From contig CALIDR010000294.1 in assembly GCA_938022295.1 (NCBI GenBank), positions 1-21,870 of the forward strand: DNA of 21,870 nt, written 5' to 3'. The notes under the pieces were generated by a model, which did not search any database, was not told the DNA's origin, and worked only from the letters and a program-made list of their open reading frames with translations. A program made the position numbers and the translations under genes. The stretch is from an uncultured Burkholderiaceae bacterium. Lineage in GTDB: Bacteria; Pseudomonadota; Gammaproteobacteria; Burkholderiales; Burkholderiaceae_C. Shown here in pieces: positions 1 through 7,991 of this stretch (positions within the stretch are counted from its first letter, which is position 1; every line of letters starts with the position of its first letter).

Positions 1-2043
1 GGTGACGCCGGCCGGCAGCTGCTGTGCGAGGCCGAAGCTCGAGCTCGTGCAGCCGGCGCCGTTGCGGTTGGTCACCGTCGCCTTGTAGGCGACGGCGCCG
101 CCCACCGTCGTCGACGCCGATGCCGGCTCGAGTGTGACTGCCGGCGCCTGGCGCTCGCAGGTCGGCGCGGCGAGGGCGACGTACGCGGCGTGCGCCGTCG
201 TGCCGGTGGTGGCGCCCGACTCGGTGGCGGTCAGGTCGAGCGTGTAGGTGCCTTCGGCGAGCGTCGAGGCCGACTTGACGCTCCACGTCACGGCCGTGCT
301 GGCGCCGGGGGCCACCGAGACGCTGCTCGCCGACAGCGTGCCGGTCAACCCCGACGGAAGCTTCTGCCCGATCGCGAACGACGCGCTGCCGCAGCTCGCG
401 CTGTTGCGGTTGGTCAGCGTGGCCTTGTAGCTCACCGTGCCGCCGGCGGTCGCGGTGGCGGTGGCGGGGTCGAGCGCGACCGCCGGCGCCTGGCGCTCGC
501 AGCTGCCGCCGCCGAACGTCACGGCCACCGTCGCCACCCCGTTCGCCACGCCCTGGTTGACCACCTGGATGCCGTTGACGGGGTCGCTGAAGCTGCCGCC
601 GGCGGGTACCGTCTGCAGCAGGAACGTCTTCGTCGGCAGCTTGCCGGCGGCGCGGTGGATGCTCAGCGTGTTGACGAACGTCGAGGCGAGCGACGCGTCG
701 ACGCCGGTGTTGGTGCGCAGGCTGACGTAGTACGACTCGTTGGTGTCGGGCTTGGCCAGCCGCAGCACCTGCGGCATGCCGGTCGCGCCGGGCTGCAGCG
801 CCGCGATCGTGTACGAGCCGCCGACGCGCACGTCGAGCACGCCGCCGGTGGGCAGCCAGCCCGCCATCACCTGGTTGGCGGCGTTGGTGCGCACCGTGCG
901 CGCCGCGCCCATCGGGTCGGAGCTGTCGCCGTACTCGGCGGTCGGCGTCGCCGCGTGGTGCAGCGACAGGTTGTGGCCGAGCTCGTGCGCGTAGACGCCG
1001 GTGGCGGTGCAGTTCTGCACCCACGAGCGCGAGCCCGGCATGTAGGCCAGCCCGCTCCAGCCGCAGGTCGCGTTGCGCGGCGTCACGTAGGTGATGTGGC
1101 TGTACTTCGTCAGGTCGATGCCGGCGGCCCGGGCCGCGGCGTCGAGCGAGCTCGCCCAGCCGCTGTAGTCGCAGCTGCCGGTGCTGGCGTAGGCGATGGT
1201 GAACGGCCCGGCGACGTCGCCCGAGAACGCGACGACGTCGCGCGAGGCGTCGCGGAACAGCGTGTTGACGGTGGCGCCGCTGGTGCCGAACAGGCGGTTC
1301 GAGACGTCGCTGGCCGTGCACGACATGTTCAGGTCGGTGAAGTTGGCCATCACCGCCAGCGTGCGCCGGTTGCCCGTGATCAGCGGCGACATCGTCGGCG
1401 TCGCGTTGCCGGTGGCCGACGTCGTCGTGGTCGTCGTCGCCTCGGCGGCGACGAGTTCGACGTCGCCCTTCTTCTTCAGCAGCAGGCGGCCGTCGATGCG
1501 CGTGCCCTTCAGGCGCACCGTGCGGCCGGTCCAGCCCAGCAGGTCACGCTCGCTGCCGGTGGCGTCGCCGAGGTACAGCGTGTAGGTGTCGCTGCTGCCT
1601 TCGGGCTGGAACTTGAAGTCCTTGCGCGAGACGCCGCGCTCGAAGTCGTCGGCGACGGTGGCGAACACGCGGCCGCGCAACGCCACGTCGGGCTCCTCGA
1701 CGAACGCGCGCGCCGCGGCCGGGAAGCGGTCGCGAAGACCCGGCGGCAGCACGCGCATCGCCGCCAGCGTCGGGTTGCGCTCGAGGAGCTGGATCAGCCG
1801 CTGCTGGCGCATCTGCGCCTGCTTCGCCAACGTCGCCTCGCGCGCCGCGCGCGCGTTGGCGGGCAGGCTCTCGTACTGGCGCAGCGCGCCGAGCAGGCTG
1901 TCGTTGGACTGCACGGCCTGCTGGTCGGCGTCGAACTCCTCGCCGATGTGCGAGGCGAAGGTCGGCGCGGCGACGCCGGCGACGGCGGCGACGAGCAGGA
2001 CGCGTGCGGCGGCACGCAGGGCAACGGGCAGGTCGAGGGGCAT
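1..2043 (-). CDS. Secreted M11 (gametolysin)-like zinc metallopeptidase, C-terminus cut by window edge
   Basis: The gene reads leftward from an ATG at 2041-2043 and is open to base 1, giving 681 residues with no stop. A GGAG ribosome site lies about 6 nt before the ATG. Residues 1-31 look like a signal peptide ending PTFAS. A prodomain-like, Arg/Gln-rich helical region follows, then a Thr-rich linker (T203-T208) and the catalytic domain (about 215-480). The zinc motif is H353-E354-x-x-H357 with a third His at 363, and the Met-turn is D376-P-M378-G. This order is that of metzincin peptidases, closest to peptidase M11. The position that is usually Gly in HExxHxxGxxH is Ser360. Two repeats of about 114 residues follow, each starting CERQAPAV (C515 and C629) with a second Cys inside; they resemble NEW3/CARDB-type beta domains. 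It probably degrades extracellular protein; the substrate is unknown. Confidence 0.85.
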   Translation of the reverse strand, partial: MPLDLPVALRAAARVLLVAAVAGVAAPTFASHIGEEFDADQQAVQSNDSLLGALRQYESLPANARAAREATLAKQAQMRQQRLIQLLERNPTLAAMRVLPPGLRDRFPAAARAFVEEPDVALRGRVFATVADDFERGVSRKDFKFQPEGSSDTYTLYLGDATGSERDLLGWTGRTVRLKGTRIDGRLLLKKKGDVELVAAEATTTTTTSATGNATPTMSPLITGNRRTLAVMANFTDLNMSCTASDVSNRLFGTSGATVNTLFRDASRDVVAFSGDVAGPFTIAYASTGSCDYSGWASSLDAAARAAGIDLTKYSHITYVTPRNATCGWSGLAYMPGSRSWVQNCTATGVYAHELGHNLSLHHAATPTAEYGDSSDPMGAARTVRTNAANQVMAGWLPTGGVLDVRVGGSYTIAALQPGATGMPQVLRLAKPDTNESYYVSLRTNTGVDASLASTFVNTLSIHRAAGKLPTKTFLLQTVPAGGSFSDPVNGIQVVNQGVANGVATVAVTFGGGSCERQAPAVALDPATATATAGGTVSYKATLTNRNSASCGSASFAIGQKLPSGLTGTLSASSVSVAPGASTAVTWSVKSASTLAEGTYTLDLTATESGATTGTTAHAAYVALAAPTCERQAPAVTLEPASASTTVGGAVAYKATVTNRNGAGCTSSSFGLAQQLPAGVT

Positions 2044-2250
2044 CGGGTCTCCGCGGAAGTCGGTCGACAAGGCAACGACCGGTGTTCGGCCGCGAGCCTG
2101 CCCGGCTGCAGGCGGCAGATGTGTCGGCGCACCGACAGGTGCGACGAGATGTGTCCGCGCCCGCCCGCCGGCCGGCGCCGGGCTCAAATCGGCGCCCCGG
2201 CGGCCGACAACGGATGCACCCCGTCTCCCGCCGCCCGCCCGGCCGTCGCC

Positions 2251-2685
2251 ATGCCGCTTCCGTTCGTTTCGATCGCCGCCCGCGCCAGCGCGCACCGGTC
2301 ACGGCTCGCCGTTGCGTGGGCGGCAGCGCTCGCGGCGACGGCCGCCATGGCCGGTGCGGGCGGCGTCACGCCGCTGCGCTGGGACGCCCAGGGCCGCTTC
2401 GCGACGACGCTCGTCGTCGCCGGCGGCGGCCACGCGGAGCTGTGCGGCAGGCTCGGCGCGGGCGACGCGGTGGCCTGGCGATTCGACGCCGACGCACCGA
2501 CCGACTTCGACATCCACTACCACGAGGGCGCCGCCGTGCGCCACGCCGCGCGCCTGTGGAGCAGCGAGGGCGCGGCCGATCGCTTCGTCGCGCCGGGCGC
2601 GCGCACCTACTGCTGGATGTGGCGCAACCCGCTGCCCACGCCGGTCACGCTCAGCGCCGCGCTCGAACGCCGGCGCGGACGTTGA
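2251..2685 (+). CDS. Small exported protein of unknown function
   Basis: This is a 144-residue protein. Residues 1 to about 35 form a likely signal peptide (basic stretch, then an Ala-rich hydrophobic core ending AMAGAGG). The mature part has a beta-rich look, two Cys (in AELCGRL and TYCWMW) and the phrase FDADAPTDFDIHYHEG. That phrase recalls small secreted GOLD-like beta-sandwich proteins, but this is only an impression. I see no catalytic motif and cannot name a function. The ATG at 2251 has no clear Shine-Dalgarno; it was chosen because it gives a complete signal peptide. The gene stands divergent from the metallopeptidase gene (207 bp apart) and ends 17 bp from the convergent hemerythrin gene. 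The 207-bp spacer holds only a weak hairpin (TGTCGG-N4-CCGACA at 2122-2137). Confidence 0.6.
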   Translation: MPLPFVSIAARASAHRSRLAVAWAAALAATAAMAGAGGVTPLRWDAQGRFATTLVVAGGGHAELCGRLGAGDAVAWRFDADAPTDFDIHYHEGAAVRHAARLWSSEGAADRFVAPGARTYCWMWRNPLPTPVTLSAALERRRGR

Positions 2686-2702
2686 CGGCGGACGGCGTCG
2701 CC

Positions 2703-3239
2703 TCAGCCCGTGCGGTCGCGCTCGCCCGCCTTCAGCGCCGCCTGGTGCTGCTTGGCCGCCGGGTAGACGACGGTCTCCTCGAGCAGGATGTGGTCGCGGT
2801 ACAGCTCGGTGAACACCGGCAGCGCGTGGCGCAGCATCTCGAGGTCATACCACGTGTAGCCGCTGGCGATCGCCTCCAGCGGCGGGGCGAGCTCGAGCCA
2901 GTCCTCCTCGAGCCAGCCGTGGTCCTGCTGCAGGCGGCGCACGTGATGCACGAGGTCCCCGTCGCCGCTGGCGAGCAGCGCCGGGAACACGCGCGCTTCC
3001 TCCTCGGCGTGGTGCTGGCGCGCGTGGCCGTTGAAGAAGTCGGCGATCGACTTCGCGAGCTCGCGCGCCCGTTCGTCGACGCCGTGGCGCTCGAGGTGCT
3101 CGATCAGTTCGCCGAGCCGCCCGAGCTGCACCATCACGTCGCGGTGCGTCTGGTCGAGCATCTCGAAGTGGTCCGGCTGCACCAGCGCGGGGCGCGGCGG
3201 GCGCGGCGGGCGGTCGGGGCGGGCGGCGGGCGTCGACAT
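2703..3239 (-). CDS. Hemerythrin domain-containing cytoplasmic protein
   Basis: This is a 178-residue protein. After a Pro/Arg-rich N-terminal tail of about 20 residues it has the four-helix hemerythrin pattern that binds a diiron centre: H32 in helix 1, H72-ARQ-HH(76,77)-AE80 in helix 2, H107 with E111/E112 in helix 3, and H150 with E154/E155 in helix 4. Proteins of this family bind oxygen or NO, or protect iron and iron-sulfur centres; which role applies here cannot be read from sequence. A longer reading frame starts at 3263. The ATG at 3239 is preferred because AAGGAG sits 6 nt before it. The gene lies 80 bp downstream of agmatinase on the same strand and may share its transcript, although no functional link is evident. 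Confidence 0.88.
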   Translation of the reverse strand: MSTPAARPDRPPRPPRPALVQPDHFEMLDQTHRDVMVQLGRLGELIEHLERHGVDERARELAKSIADFFNGHARQHHAEEEARVFPALLASGDGDLVHHVRRLQQDHGWLEEDWLELAPPLEAIASGYTWYDLEMLRHALPVFTELYRDHILLEETVVYPAAKQHQAALKAGERDRTG

Positions 3240-3319
3240 GGCGGGCTCCTTGCGGCTTTCCACCGATTCTTCAGGTCGCCGGTGAGCGGATCTTGCGCGA
3301 GGTCAAACCCGCCGCCGGT

Positions 3320-4246
3320 TCAGGCCGGCCGCTGGCGCGCGATCTGACCGGCGAGGTAGGTCCAGACGAAATTCGCCGCCGCATAGCTCGTCAGGTCGGC
3401 GTGGTCGTACGGCGGCGCCACCTCGACGCAGTCCATGCCGACGCAGCGGTGCGCGGCCAGCCCTTCGAGCAGCGACAGCACCTGGTTGGTGCTCAGCCCG
3501 CCGGGCTCGGGGGTGCCGGTGCCCGGCGCGAACGCGGGATCGAGGCAGTCGATGTCGAGGCTGACGTACAGCGGCGGGTGGCCGTGGGCCGCGAGCCGGG
3601 CGCCGATCTGGGCCAGCACCGGCGCGAGCTGCGCCGGGCTCTCGAGGCCGCGCAGCTCGCGCGCGGTGAAGATCAGCCCGCCGTGGTCGCGCACGTAGTC
3701 ACGGGCGGCGCGCTCGGCGGCCGAGCGGATGCCGACCTGGGCGAAGCACGCCGGCACGACGAGCCCTTCCTGGAACGCCTCGCGCACCCAGGTGCCGTGG
3801 CCGCTCGGCTCGCCGAAGTGGTCGGCCCAGGTGTCGCAGTGGGCGTCGAAGTGCACCACCGCCAGCGGCCGGCCGAGCCGGCGGCGGTACGCGCGCAGCA
3901 GCGGCAGCGTGACGCTGTGGTCGCCGCCGAGCCAGACGACGTGGTGGTGCGCGATGAGCGCGTCCACCTGCGGCGCAAGCGCCTCGCGCATCGCCGCCAG
4001 CGACGTGTTCGGCAGCGGCAGGTCGCCGGCGTCGCCGAGGTGCGGCGTGGGCGAGACGTCGAACAGCGGGTGGATCGCGTCGCACAGCATCGTGCTCGCC
4101 TCGCGGATCGCGCGCGGGCCGAAGCGCGCGCCGGGGCGGTTCGACGTCGCGCCGTCCCACGCGATGCCGGCCACCGCGAACGGCTGTGCCCGCGCCGGGC
4201 CGGCGCGCAGGAAACCGGGGCTGGTCAGGTAGGCGAAGTGGCTCAT
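3320..4246 (-). CDS. speB: Agmatinase / arginase-family ureohydrolase
   Basis: This is a 308-residue ureohydrolase, close to the usual agmatinase length (about 306). It is expected to hydrolyse agmatine to putrescine and urea with two Mn ions. All six family metal ligands are present: H110 in GGDHS, D134, H136 and D138 in DAHCD, and D231 and D233 in SLDIDCLDP. The agmatinase/arginase signature PGTGTPEPGG follows (241-250). The frame is open further upstream to 4387, but ATG 4246 with GGGAG before it fits the family N-terminus. Relatives acting on guanidinobutyrate or other guanidino acids share these motifs, so the substrate is inferred. It is divergent from a small membrane gene and the aminotransferase-amidotransferase pair, a context that would suit polyamine or amine metabolism. 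Confidence 0.88.
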   Translation of the reverse strand: MSHFAYLTSPGFLRAGPARAQPFAVAGIAWDGATSNRPGARFGPRAIREASTMLCDAIHPLFDVSPTPHLGDAGDLPLPNTSLAAMREALAPQVDALIAHHHVVWLGGDHSVTLPLLRAYRRRLGRPLAVVHFDAHCDTWADHFGEPSGHGTWVREAFQEGLVVPACFAQVGIRSAAERAARDYVRDHGGLIFTARELRGLESPAQLAPVLAQIGARLAAHGHPPLYVSLDIDCLDPAFAPGTGTPEPGGLSTNQVLSLLEGLAAHRCVGMDCVEVAPPYDHADLTSYAAANFVWTYLAGQIARQRPA

Positions 4247-4302
4247 CGGTGGGCTCCCGCAGGCGCCGCGGATGATAAGCACCGCCACGCCGCCGCCCGG
4301 GC

Positions 4303-4342
4303 GGCGATTCGAAGCACTTCGATACACGGGCGAACCGCCCGT
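4303..4342. repeat. Two adjacent inverted repeats in the speB upstream spacer
   Basis: The 130-bp divergent spacer between speB and the small membrane gene contains CGAAG-CA-CTTCG (about 4309-4320). It is followed directly by a perfect 7-bp stem ACGGGCG-AAC-CGCCCGT (4326-4342). Neither has a T-tract. They may be operator-like dyads, a REP-type palindrome, or part of the 5' leader. Confidence 0.45.
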
Positions 4343-4376
4343 CCTTCGGCGGCGGCCGGCGCCGGGCGCCACCAAA

Positions 4377-4601
4377 ATGCGCCGCATGACGGCGTTCTAC
4401 TGGACGATGGCGGTGCTGATCGTCGGCACCTTCGTGCCCTCGGCGCTTTACCTGGTGCTGTATGCGGCCACGGGGGAGGATGCGTGCCTGCGCCGCGCGC
4501 GCAAGCTGTGGGACTTCACGCGCGTGCTCACCGTGTTCGGCTTCAACATCCTGATCTGGGGCCACGTGCTCGTCGGGCTGTGGCGCATCTGGTTCGGGTG
4601 A
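4377..4601 (+). CDS. Small two-helix inner-membrane protein, unknown function
   Basis: This is a 74-residue protein with two predicted membrane helices: AVLIVGTFVPSALYLVLYA near the N-terminus and VFGFNILIWGHVLVGLW near the C-terminus. A short basic loop containing one Cys lies between them. The start is uncertain: ATG 4377 and ATG 4386 are both possible and neither has a good ribosome site. The frame extends to 4272, but that upstream part reads like non-coding DNA and covers the inverted repeats. I do not recognise a family. The stop at 4601 lies 4 nt before the first possible start of the aminotransferase gene (4606), so the two are probably co-transcribed. Confidence 0.6.
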   Translation: MRRMTAFYWTMAVLIVGTFVPSALYLVLYAATGEDACLRRARKLWDFTRVLTVFGFNILIWGHVLVGLWRIWFG

Positions 4602-4632
4602 GCGTATGGCCGCCGGTGGACAATCGCCGCCG

Positions 4633-5982
4633 ATGATCGACCCTACCCGGCTGCAGGCGCTGCACGCGCACGAGCGGCGCCGCTACGTCGAGCAGCGGCC
4701 GCGCAGCGCGGCGCTGGCGGCGGCGAGCGCGCCGCACTTCCTCTACGGCGTGCCGCTGCACTGGATGCGCGACTGGGCGCTGCCGCACCCGCTGTTCGTC
4801 GCCGCGGCGCAGGGGCACCGGCTGCGCTGCGTCGACGGCGTCGAGCACCTCGACTTCTGCCTCGGCGACACCGGCGCGATGTTCGGCCACAGCCCGCCGC
4901 CGGTGGCCGCCGCGGTGGCGGCGCAGGCCGCGCGCGGGCTGACGGCGATGCTGCCCGGCGAGGCGCTGGCGGCGGTCGGGGCCGCGCTCGCGCGCACGTT
5001 CGGCCTGCCGCGCTGGCAACTCGCGCTGAGTGCGAGCGACGCCAACCGCTTCGTGCTGCGCTGGGCGCGCGCCGTCACCGGCCGGCCGAAGGTGCTGGTG
5101 TTCGACGGCTGCTACCACGGCACCGTCGACGACACGCTGGTCGACCGCGCGCCCGACGGCCGCACGCTCACCCGCGCGAGCCTGCTCGGCCAGGTGCACG
5201 ACCTTTCGCTCGGCACCGTCGTCGTGCCGTTCAACGACGCCGACGCGGTGGCCGCCGCGCTCGCCGCCGGCGACGTCGCGTGCGTGCTCACCGAGCCGGC
5301 GCTGACCAACTGCGGCCTCGTGCCGCCGGCACCGGGCTTCATGGAGACGGTGCAGGCGCTGTGCCGCACGCACGGGGCGCTTTTCGTGCTCGACGAGACG
5401 CACACCGTCTCGAGCGGGCCGGGCGGCCACGCGCGCGTGCACGGTCTCGCGCCCGACGTCGTCGTCGTCGGCAAGGCGGTGGCCGGCGGCGTGCCGTGCG
5501 CCGTCTACGGCTTCACCGACGACGTCGCGCGCCGCATGGCCGCGGCCAAGGACGCGGCGCCCGAAGGCCACTCGGGGATCGGCACGACGCTCGCGGCAAG
5601 CCTGCTCGCGCTCGCCGCGCTGCGCGCCACGCTGGACGAGGTGATGACGGCCGACGCCTATGCCGCGATGCTCGCCACCGCGGCGCACCTCGAAGCGGGC
5701 CTGCGCGGCGTCATCGCCCGGCGCGGCCTGCCGTGGACCGTGACGCGCCTGGGCGCGCGGATGGAGCTGCAGTTCTGCGCGCGCACGCCGCGCGACGCGG
5801 CGCAGGCGCGCGCGGCGATGGACGACGCGCTCGAACGCGCGCTGCACCTGTTCCTGCTCAACCGCGGCGTCGTCGTCACGCCGTTCCACAACATGCTGCT
5901 CGTCGCGCCGACCGCCAGCGCCGCCGACGCCGACGCGGTGGCCGCGGCGGTCGACGCCTTCGCCGGCGAGGTCGTCGCGTGA
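4633..5982 (+). CDS. Class III PLP-dependent aminotransferase (glutamate-1-semialdehyde aminotransferase-like)
   Basis: This is a 449-residue fold-type I PLP enzyme. Visible landmarks are SASDANRF (133-140), the cofactor-side FDGCYHGT (157-164), the D254-E255-T-H stretch in place of the usual DE(V/A), and the Schiff-base lysine K281 in VVVVGKAVAGGVP. These place it in the class III group often annotated as aspartate aminotransferase family or GSA-aminomutase-like. It is not a canonical HemL, and the amino donor and acceptor cannot be told. An in-frame ATG at 4606 would add nine residues; 4633 (MIDPTRLQ) looks like the natural N-terminus, but neither has a convincing ribosome site. Its stop overlaps the start of the following amidotransferase (GTGA), so the two proteins are probably made together and may act in one pathway. 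Confidence 0.85.
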   Translation: MIDPTRLQALHAHERRRYVEQRPRSAALAAASAPHFLYGVPLHWMRDWALPHPLFVAAAQGHRLRCVDGVEHLDFCLGDTGAMFGHSPPPVAAAVAAQAARGLTAMLPGEALAAVGAALARTFGLPRWQLALSASDANRFVLRWARAVTGRPKVLVFDGCYHGTVDDTLVDRAPDGRTLTRASLLGQVHDLSLGTVVVPFNDADAVAAALAAGDVACVLTEPALTNCGLVPPAPGFMETVQALCRTHGALFVLDETHTVSSGPGGHARVHGLAPDVVVVGKAVAGGVPCAVYGFTDDVARRMAAAKDAAPEGHSGIGTTLAASLLALAALRATLDEVMTADAYAAMLATAAHLEAGLRGVIARRGLPWTVTRLGARMELQFCARTPRDAAQARAAMDDALERALHLFLLNRGVVVTPFHNMLLVAPTASAADADAVAAAVDAFAGEVVA

Positions 5983-6677
5983 GGCCGGTCCTCGTGCTGC
6001 AGCACGTGCACGACGACGGGCCGGCGTACCTCGCCCGGTGGCTCGACGCCCGCGGCATCGCCTGGGAGCTGCGCAACGCCGCCGCCGGCGACGCGTATCC
6101 GGCGTCGATCGACGGCTATGCGGCGCTCGCGATCCTCGGCGGCCCGATGAGCGCCAACGACCCGCTGCCGAGCCTGCGCGACGCCGAGCGGCTGATCGTG
6201 CAGGCGGTCGGGCGCGGCCGGCCGGTGCTCGGCCACTGCCTGGGCGGGCAGCTGATGGCGCGCTCGCTCGGCGCGCGCGTCGCGCCGGCCGCGGCGCCCG
6301 AGATCGGCTGGCAGCGCATCGACGTGCACGACCACGACGAGGCGCGCGCGTGGTTCGGCGGCGCCGGCGAAGTCACCGTCTTCCAATGGCACCACGACGC
6401 GTTCGAACTGCCGTCGCAGGCCGTCGTGCTGGCCGCCAGCACCGCGTGCCCGCACCAGGCGTTCGCGATCGGCCCGCACCTGGCGCTGCAGTTCCACGTC
6501 GAGCTCGACGCCGAGAAGCTGCACCGCTGGGCCGGCGAGGTCGACCCCGCGCTCGTCGAGCGCCACCCGACGGTGCAGGACACGGCGGCGATGCGCGCCG
6601 GCGGCGACGACCGGCTGCCCGCGCAGCAGGCGCTCGCCGACCGCCTCTACGCGCGCTGGTGGGCCGCGGCGCGCTGA
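5979..6677 (+). CDS. Class I glutamine amidotransferase (GATase1) domain protein
   Basis: This is a 232-residue stand-alone GATase1 protein starting at GTG 5979, which overlaps the aminotransferase stop by four bases. The catalytic triad is intact: the nucleophile elbow is GHCLGGQ with C87, and H173 and E175 sit in QFHVELD. A glycine-rich oxyanion segment ILGGPMSAND lies at 52-61. Family members remove the glutamine amide and pass on ammonia, or act as gamma-glutamyl hydrolases (as PuuD does in polyamine catabolism). No synthetase domain or partner subunit is seen, so a hydrolase role or an unlinked partner is possible. Tight coupling to an aminotransferase, with agmatinase nearby, hints at amine or amino-acid salvage, but this is inference. 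Confidence 0.85.
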   Translation: MRPVLVLQHVHDDGPAYLARWLDARGIAWELRNAAAGDAYPASIDGYAALAILGGPMSANDPLPSLRDAERLIVQAVGRGRPVLGHCLGGQLMARSLGARVAPAAAPEIGWQRIDVHDHDEARAWFGGAGEVTVFQWHHDAFELPSQAVVLAASTACPHQAFAIGPHLALQFHVELDAEKLHRWAGEVDPALVERHPTVQDTAAMRAGGDDRLPAQQALADRLYARWWAAAR

Positions 6678-6681
6678 GCGC

Positions 6682-6697
6682 CGCAGGTGCCCCTGCG
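6682..6697. terminator. Short hairpin between convergent genes
   Basis: CGCAGG-TGCC-CCTGCG forms a perfect 6-bp stem in the 23-bp gap between the amidotransferase stop and the moeA stop. It lacks a T-tract on either strand, so it is at best a weak or structure-only bidirectional terminator. Confidence 0.35.
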
Positions 6698-6700
6698 AGG

Positions 6701-7984
6701 TCAGACCAGCCCGTCGAACGGGATCACGTCGACGAGCTCGCCGGCCGCGACGCTGCCCTGGTCGTGGTGCAGCACGACGAGGCCGTTGGCTACGCTCATG
6801 CTGCGCAGGATGCCGCTGCCCTGGCTGCCGGTGATCGCGACCTGCCAGCCGCCTTCGGCGGCGCGGCTGACGATGCCGCGCTGGTACTCGGTGCGCCCGG
6901 GCTTCTTGCGCAGCGGGGCCACGCTGGCCGCGCGCAGCAGCGGCAGCGGCTGGGGCGCCGCGCCCATCATCTGCAGCAGCGCGTCGCGCACGAAGGCGTA
7001 GAACGTGACCATCACCGCGACCGGGTTGCCCGGCAGGCCGAACAGGATCGCCTCCTTCGTGCCGTCGGCGATGCGGCCGATCGCCATCGGACGGCCGGGG
7101 CGCATCGCGATCTTCCAGAACAGCACGTCGCCGAGCTGCTTCATGATGCGCTTGGTGTGGTCGGCCTCGCCGACGCTGACGCCGCCCGACGTGATCACGG
7201 CGTCGGCGCTCGCCGCCGCGGTGCGGAACGCGGCCTCGAGCGCGGCCGGCTCGTCGCGCACGACGCCCATGTCGACAACGTCGACCCCCAGGCGCTGCAG
7301 CATGCCCCAGATCGTGTAGCGGTTGCTGTCGTAGACGCAGCCCTCGTCGAGGGGCTCGCCGATCGAGCGCAGCTCGTCGCCGGTGGAGAAGAACGCCACG
7401 CGCAGCCGCCGCCACACCGGCACCTCGGCGCGGCCGAGCGAGGCGAGCAGGCCGAGGTCGGCCGGCGTCAGGCGCCGGCCGGCGGCGAGCGCCGCCTCGC
7501 CGCGCGCGAGGTCCTCGCCCTTCAGGCGCCGGTTGTCGCCGGGGCGCACGGCGCCCGCGGGGATCGTGACGCGGTCGCCGTCGAGCGTCGTGAACTCCTG
7601 CGGCACGACGGTGTCCAGGCCCGCAGGCATCACGGCGCCGGTCATGATCCGCACGCAGTGGCCGGGCGGCACGCTGCCCTCGAACTGCGCGCCGGCCAGC
7701 CCCGTGCCGGCGATCGCGAGCGTCGTCGGGGCGCCAGCGGCGAGATCGGCGCCGCGCAGCGCGTAGCCGTCCATCGCCGAGTTGTCGTGCGCCGGCACGT
7801 CGATCGGCGAGACGACGTCGCGCGCGAGCACGCGCCCGAGCGCGGCGCGGATCGCCACGCTCTCGACCGCCTCGACCCGCGGCACGAGCCGCGCGATGAA
7901 TTCCTGCGCCTGCGCCACCGGCAGCGCGTTCGGGTCGTAGCCGGCGACGCACGAGGCGATCTGTTCGAGGGTCGGCGCGCTCAT
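6701..7984 (-). CDS. moeA: Molybdopterin molybdenumtransferase MoeA
   Basis: This is a 427-residue protein that inserts molybdate into adenylated molybdopterin in the cytoplasm, the last step to basic Mo cofactor. Family marks in order: NSAMDGYA (D72), RIMTGAVMPAG, FSTGDEL, the MPT-binding SGGVSVGEADHTK, and LPGNPVAVMV near the start of the final third. The C-terminal domain IV (GRTEYQRG onward) is complete. The ATG at 7984 is only 7 nt past the mobA stop, so the gene is the last of the Moco unit. The length is close to the usual 400-410 residues. Nothing is missing. The closely related MogA/MoeA paralogue used for tungsten cannot be excluded on sequence alone. Confidence 0.95.
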   Translation of the reverse strand: MSAPTLEQIASCVAGYDPNALPVAQAQEFIARLVPRVEAVESVAIRAALGRVLARDVVSPIDVPAHDNSAMDGYALRGADLAAGAPTTLAIAGTGLAGAQFEGSVPPGHCVRIMTGAVMPAGLDTVVPQEFTTLDGDRVTIPAGAVRPGDNRRLKGEDLARGEAALAAGRRLTPADLGLLASLGRAEVPVWRRLRVAFFSTGDELRSIGEPLDEGCVYDSNRYTIWGMLQRLGVDVVDMGVVRDEPAALEAAFRTAAASADAVITSGGVSVGEADHTKRIMKQLGDVLFWKIAMRPGRPMAIGRIADGTKEAILFGLPGNPVAVMVTFYAFVRDALLQMMGAAPQPLPLLRAASVAPLRKKPGRTEYQRGIVSRAAEGGWQVAITGSQGSGILRSMSVANGLVVLHHDQGSVAAGELVDVIPFDGLV

Positions 7985-7991
7985 CGGCGGG

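Noticed and set aside
1411..1440. Trinucleotide repeat (GTC-rich) as a possible microsatellite phase-variation tract
   Set aside because: It encodes the short Thr linker T203-T208 of the metallopeptidase. The repeats are interrupted and in units of three, so slippage would not shift the frame.
190..2685. A very long plus-strand open frame (over 800 codons) opposite the metallopeptidase gene
   Set aside because: Its Arg/Ala/Gly/Val-rich translation is the antisense shadow typical of high-GC coding DNA. The minus strand encodes a coherent signal peptide, zinc site and repeats. Only the last 144 codons (from 2251) look like protein.
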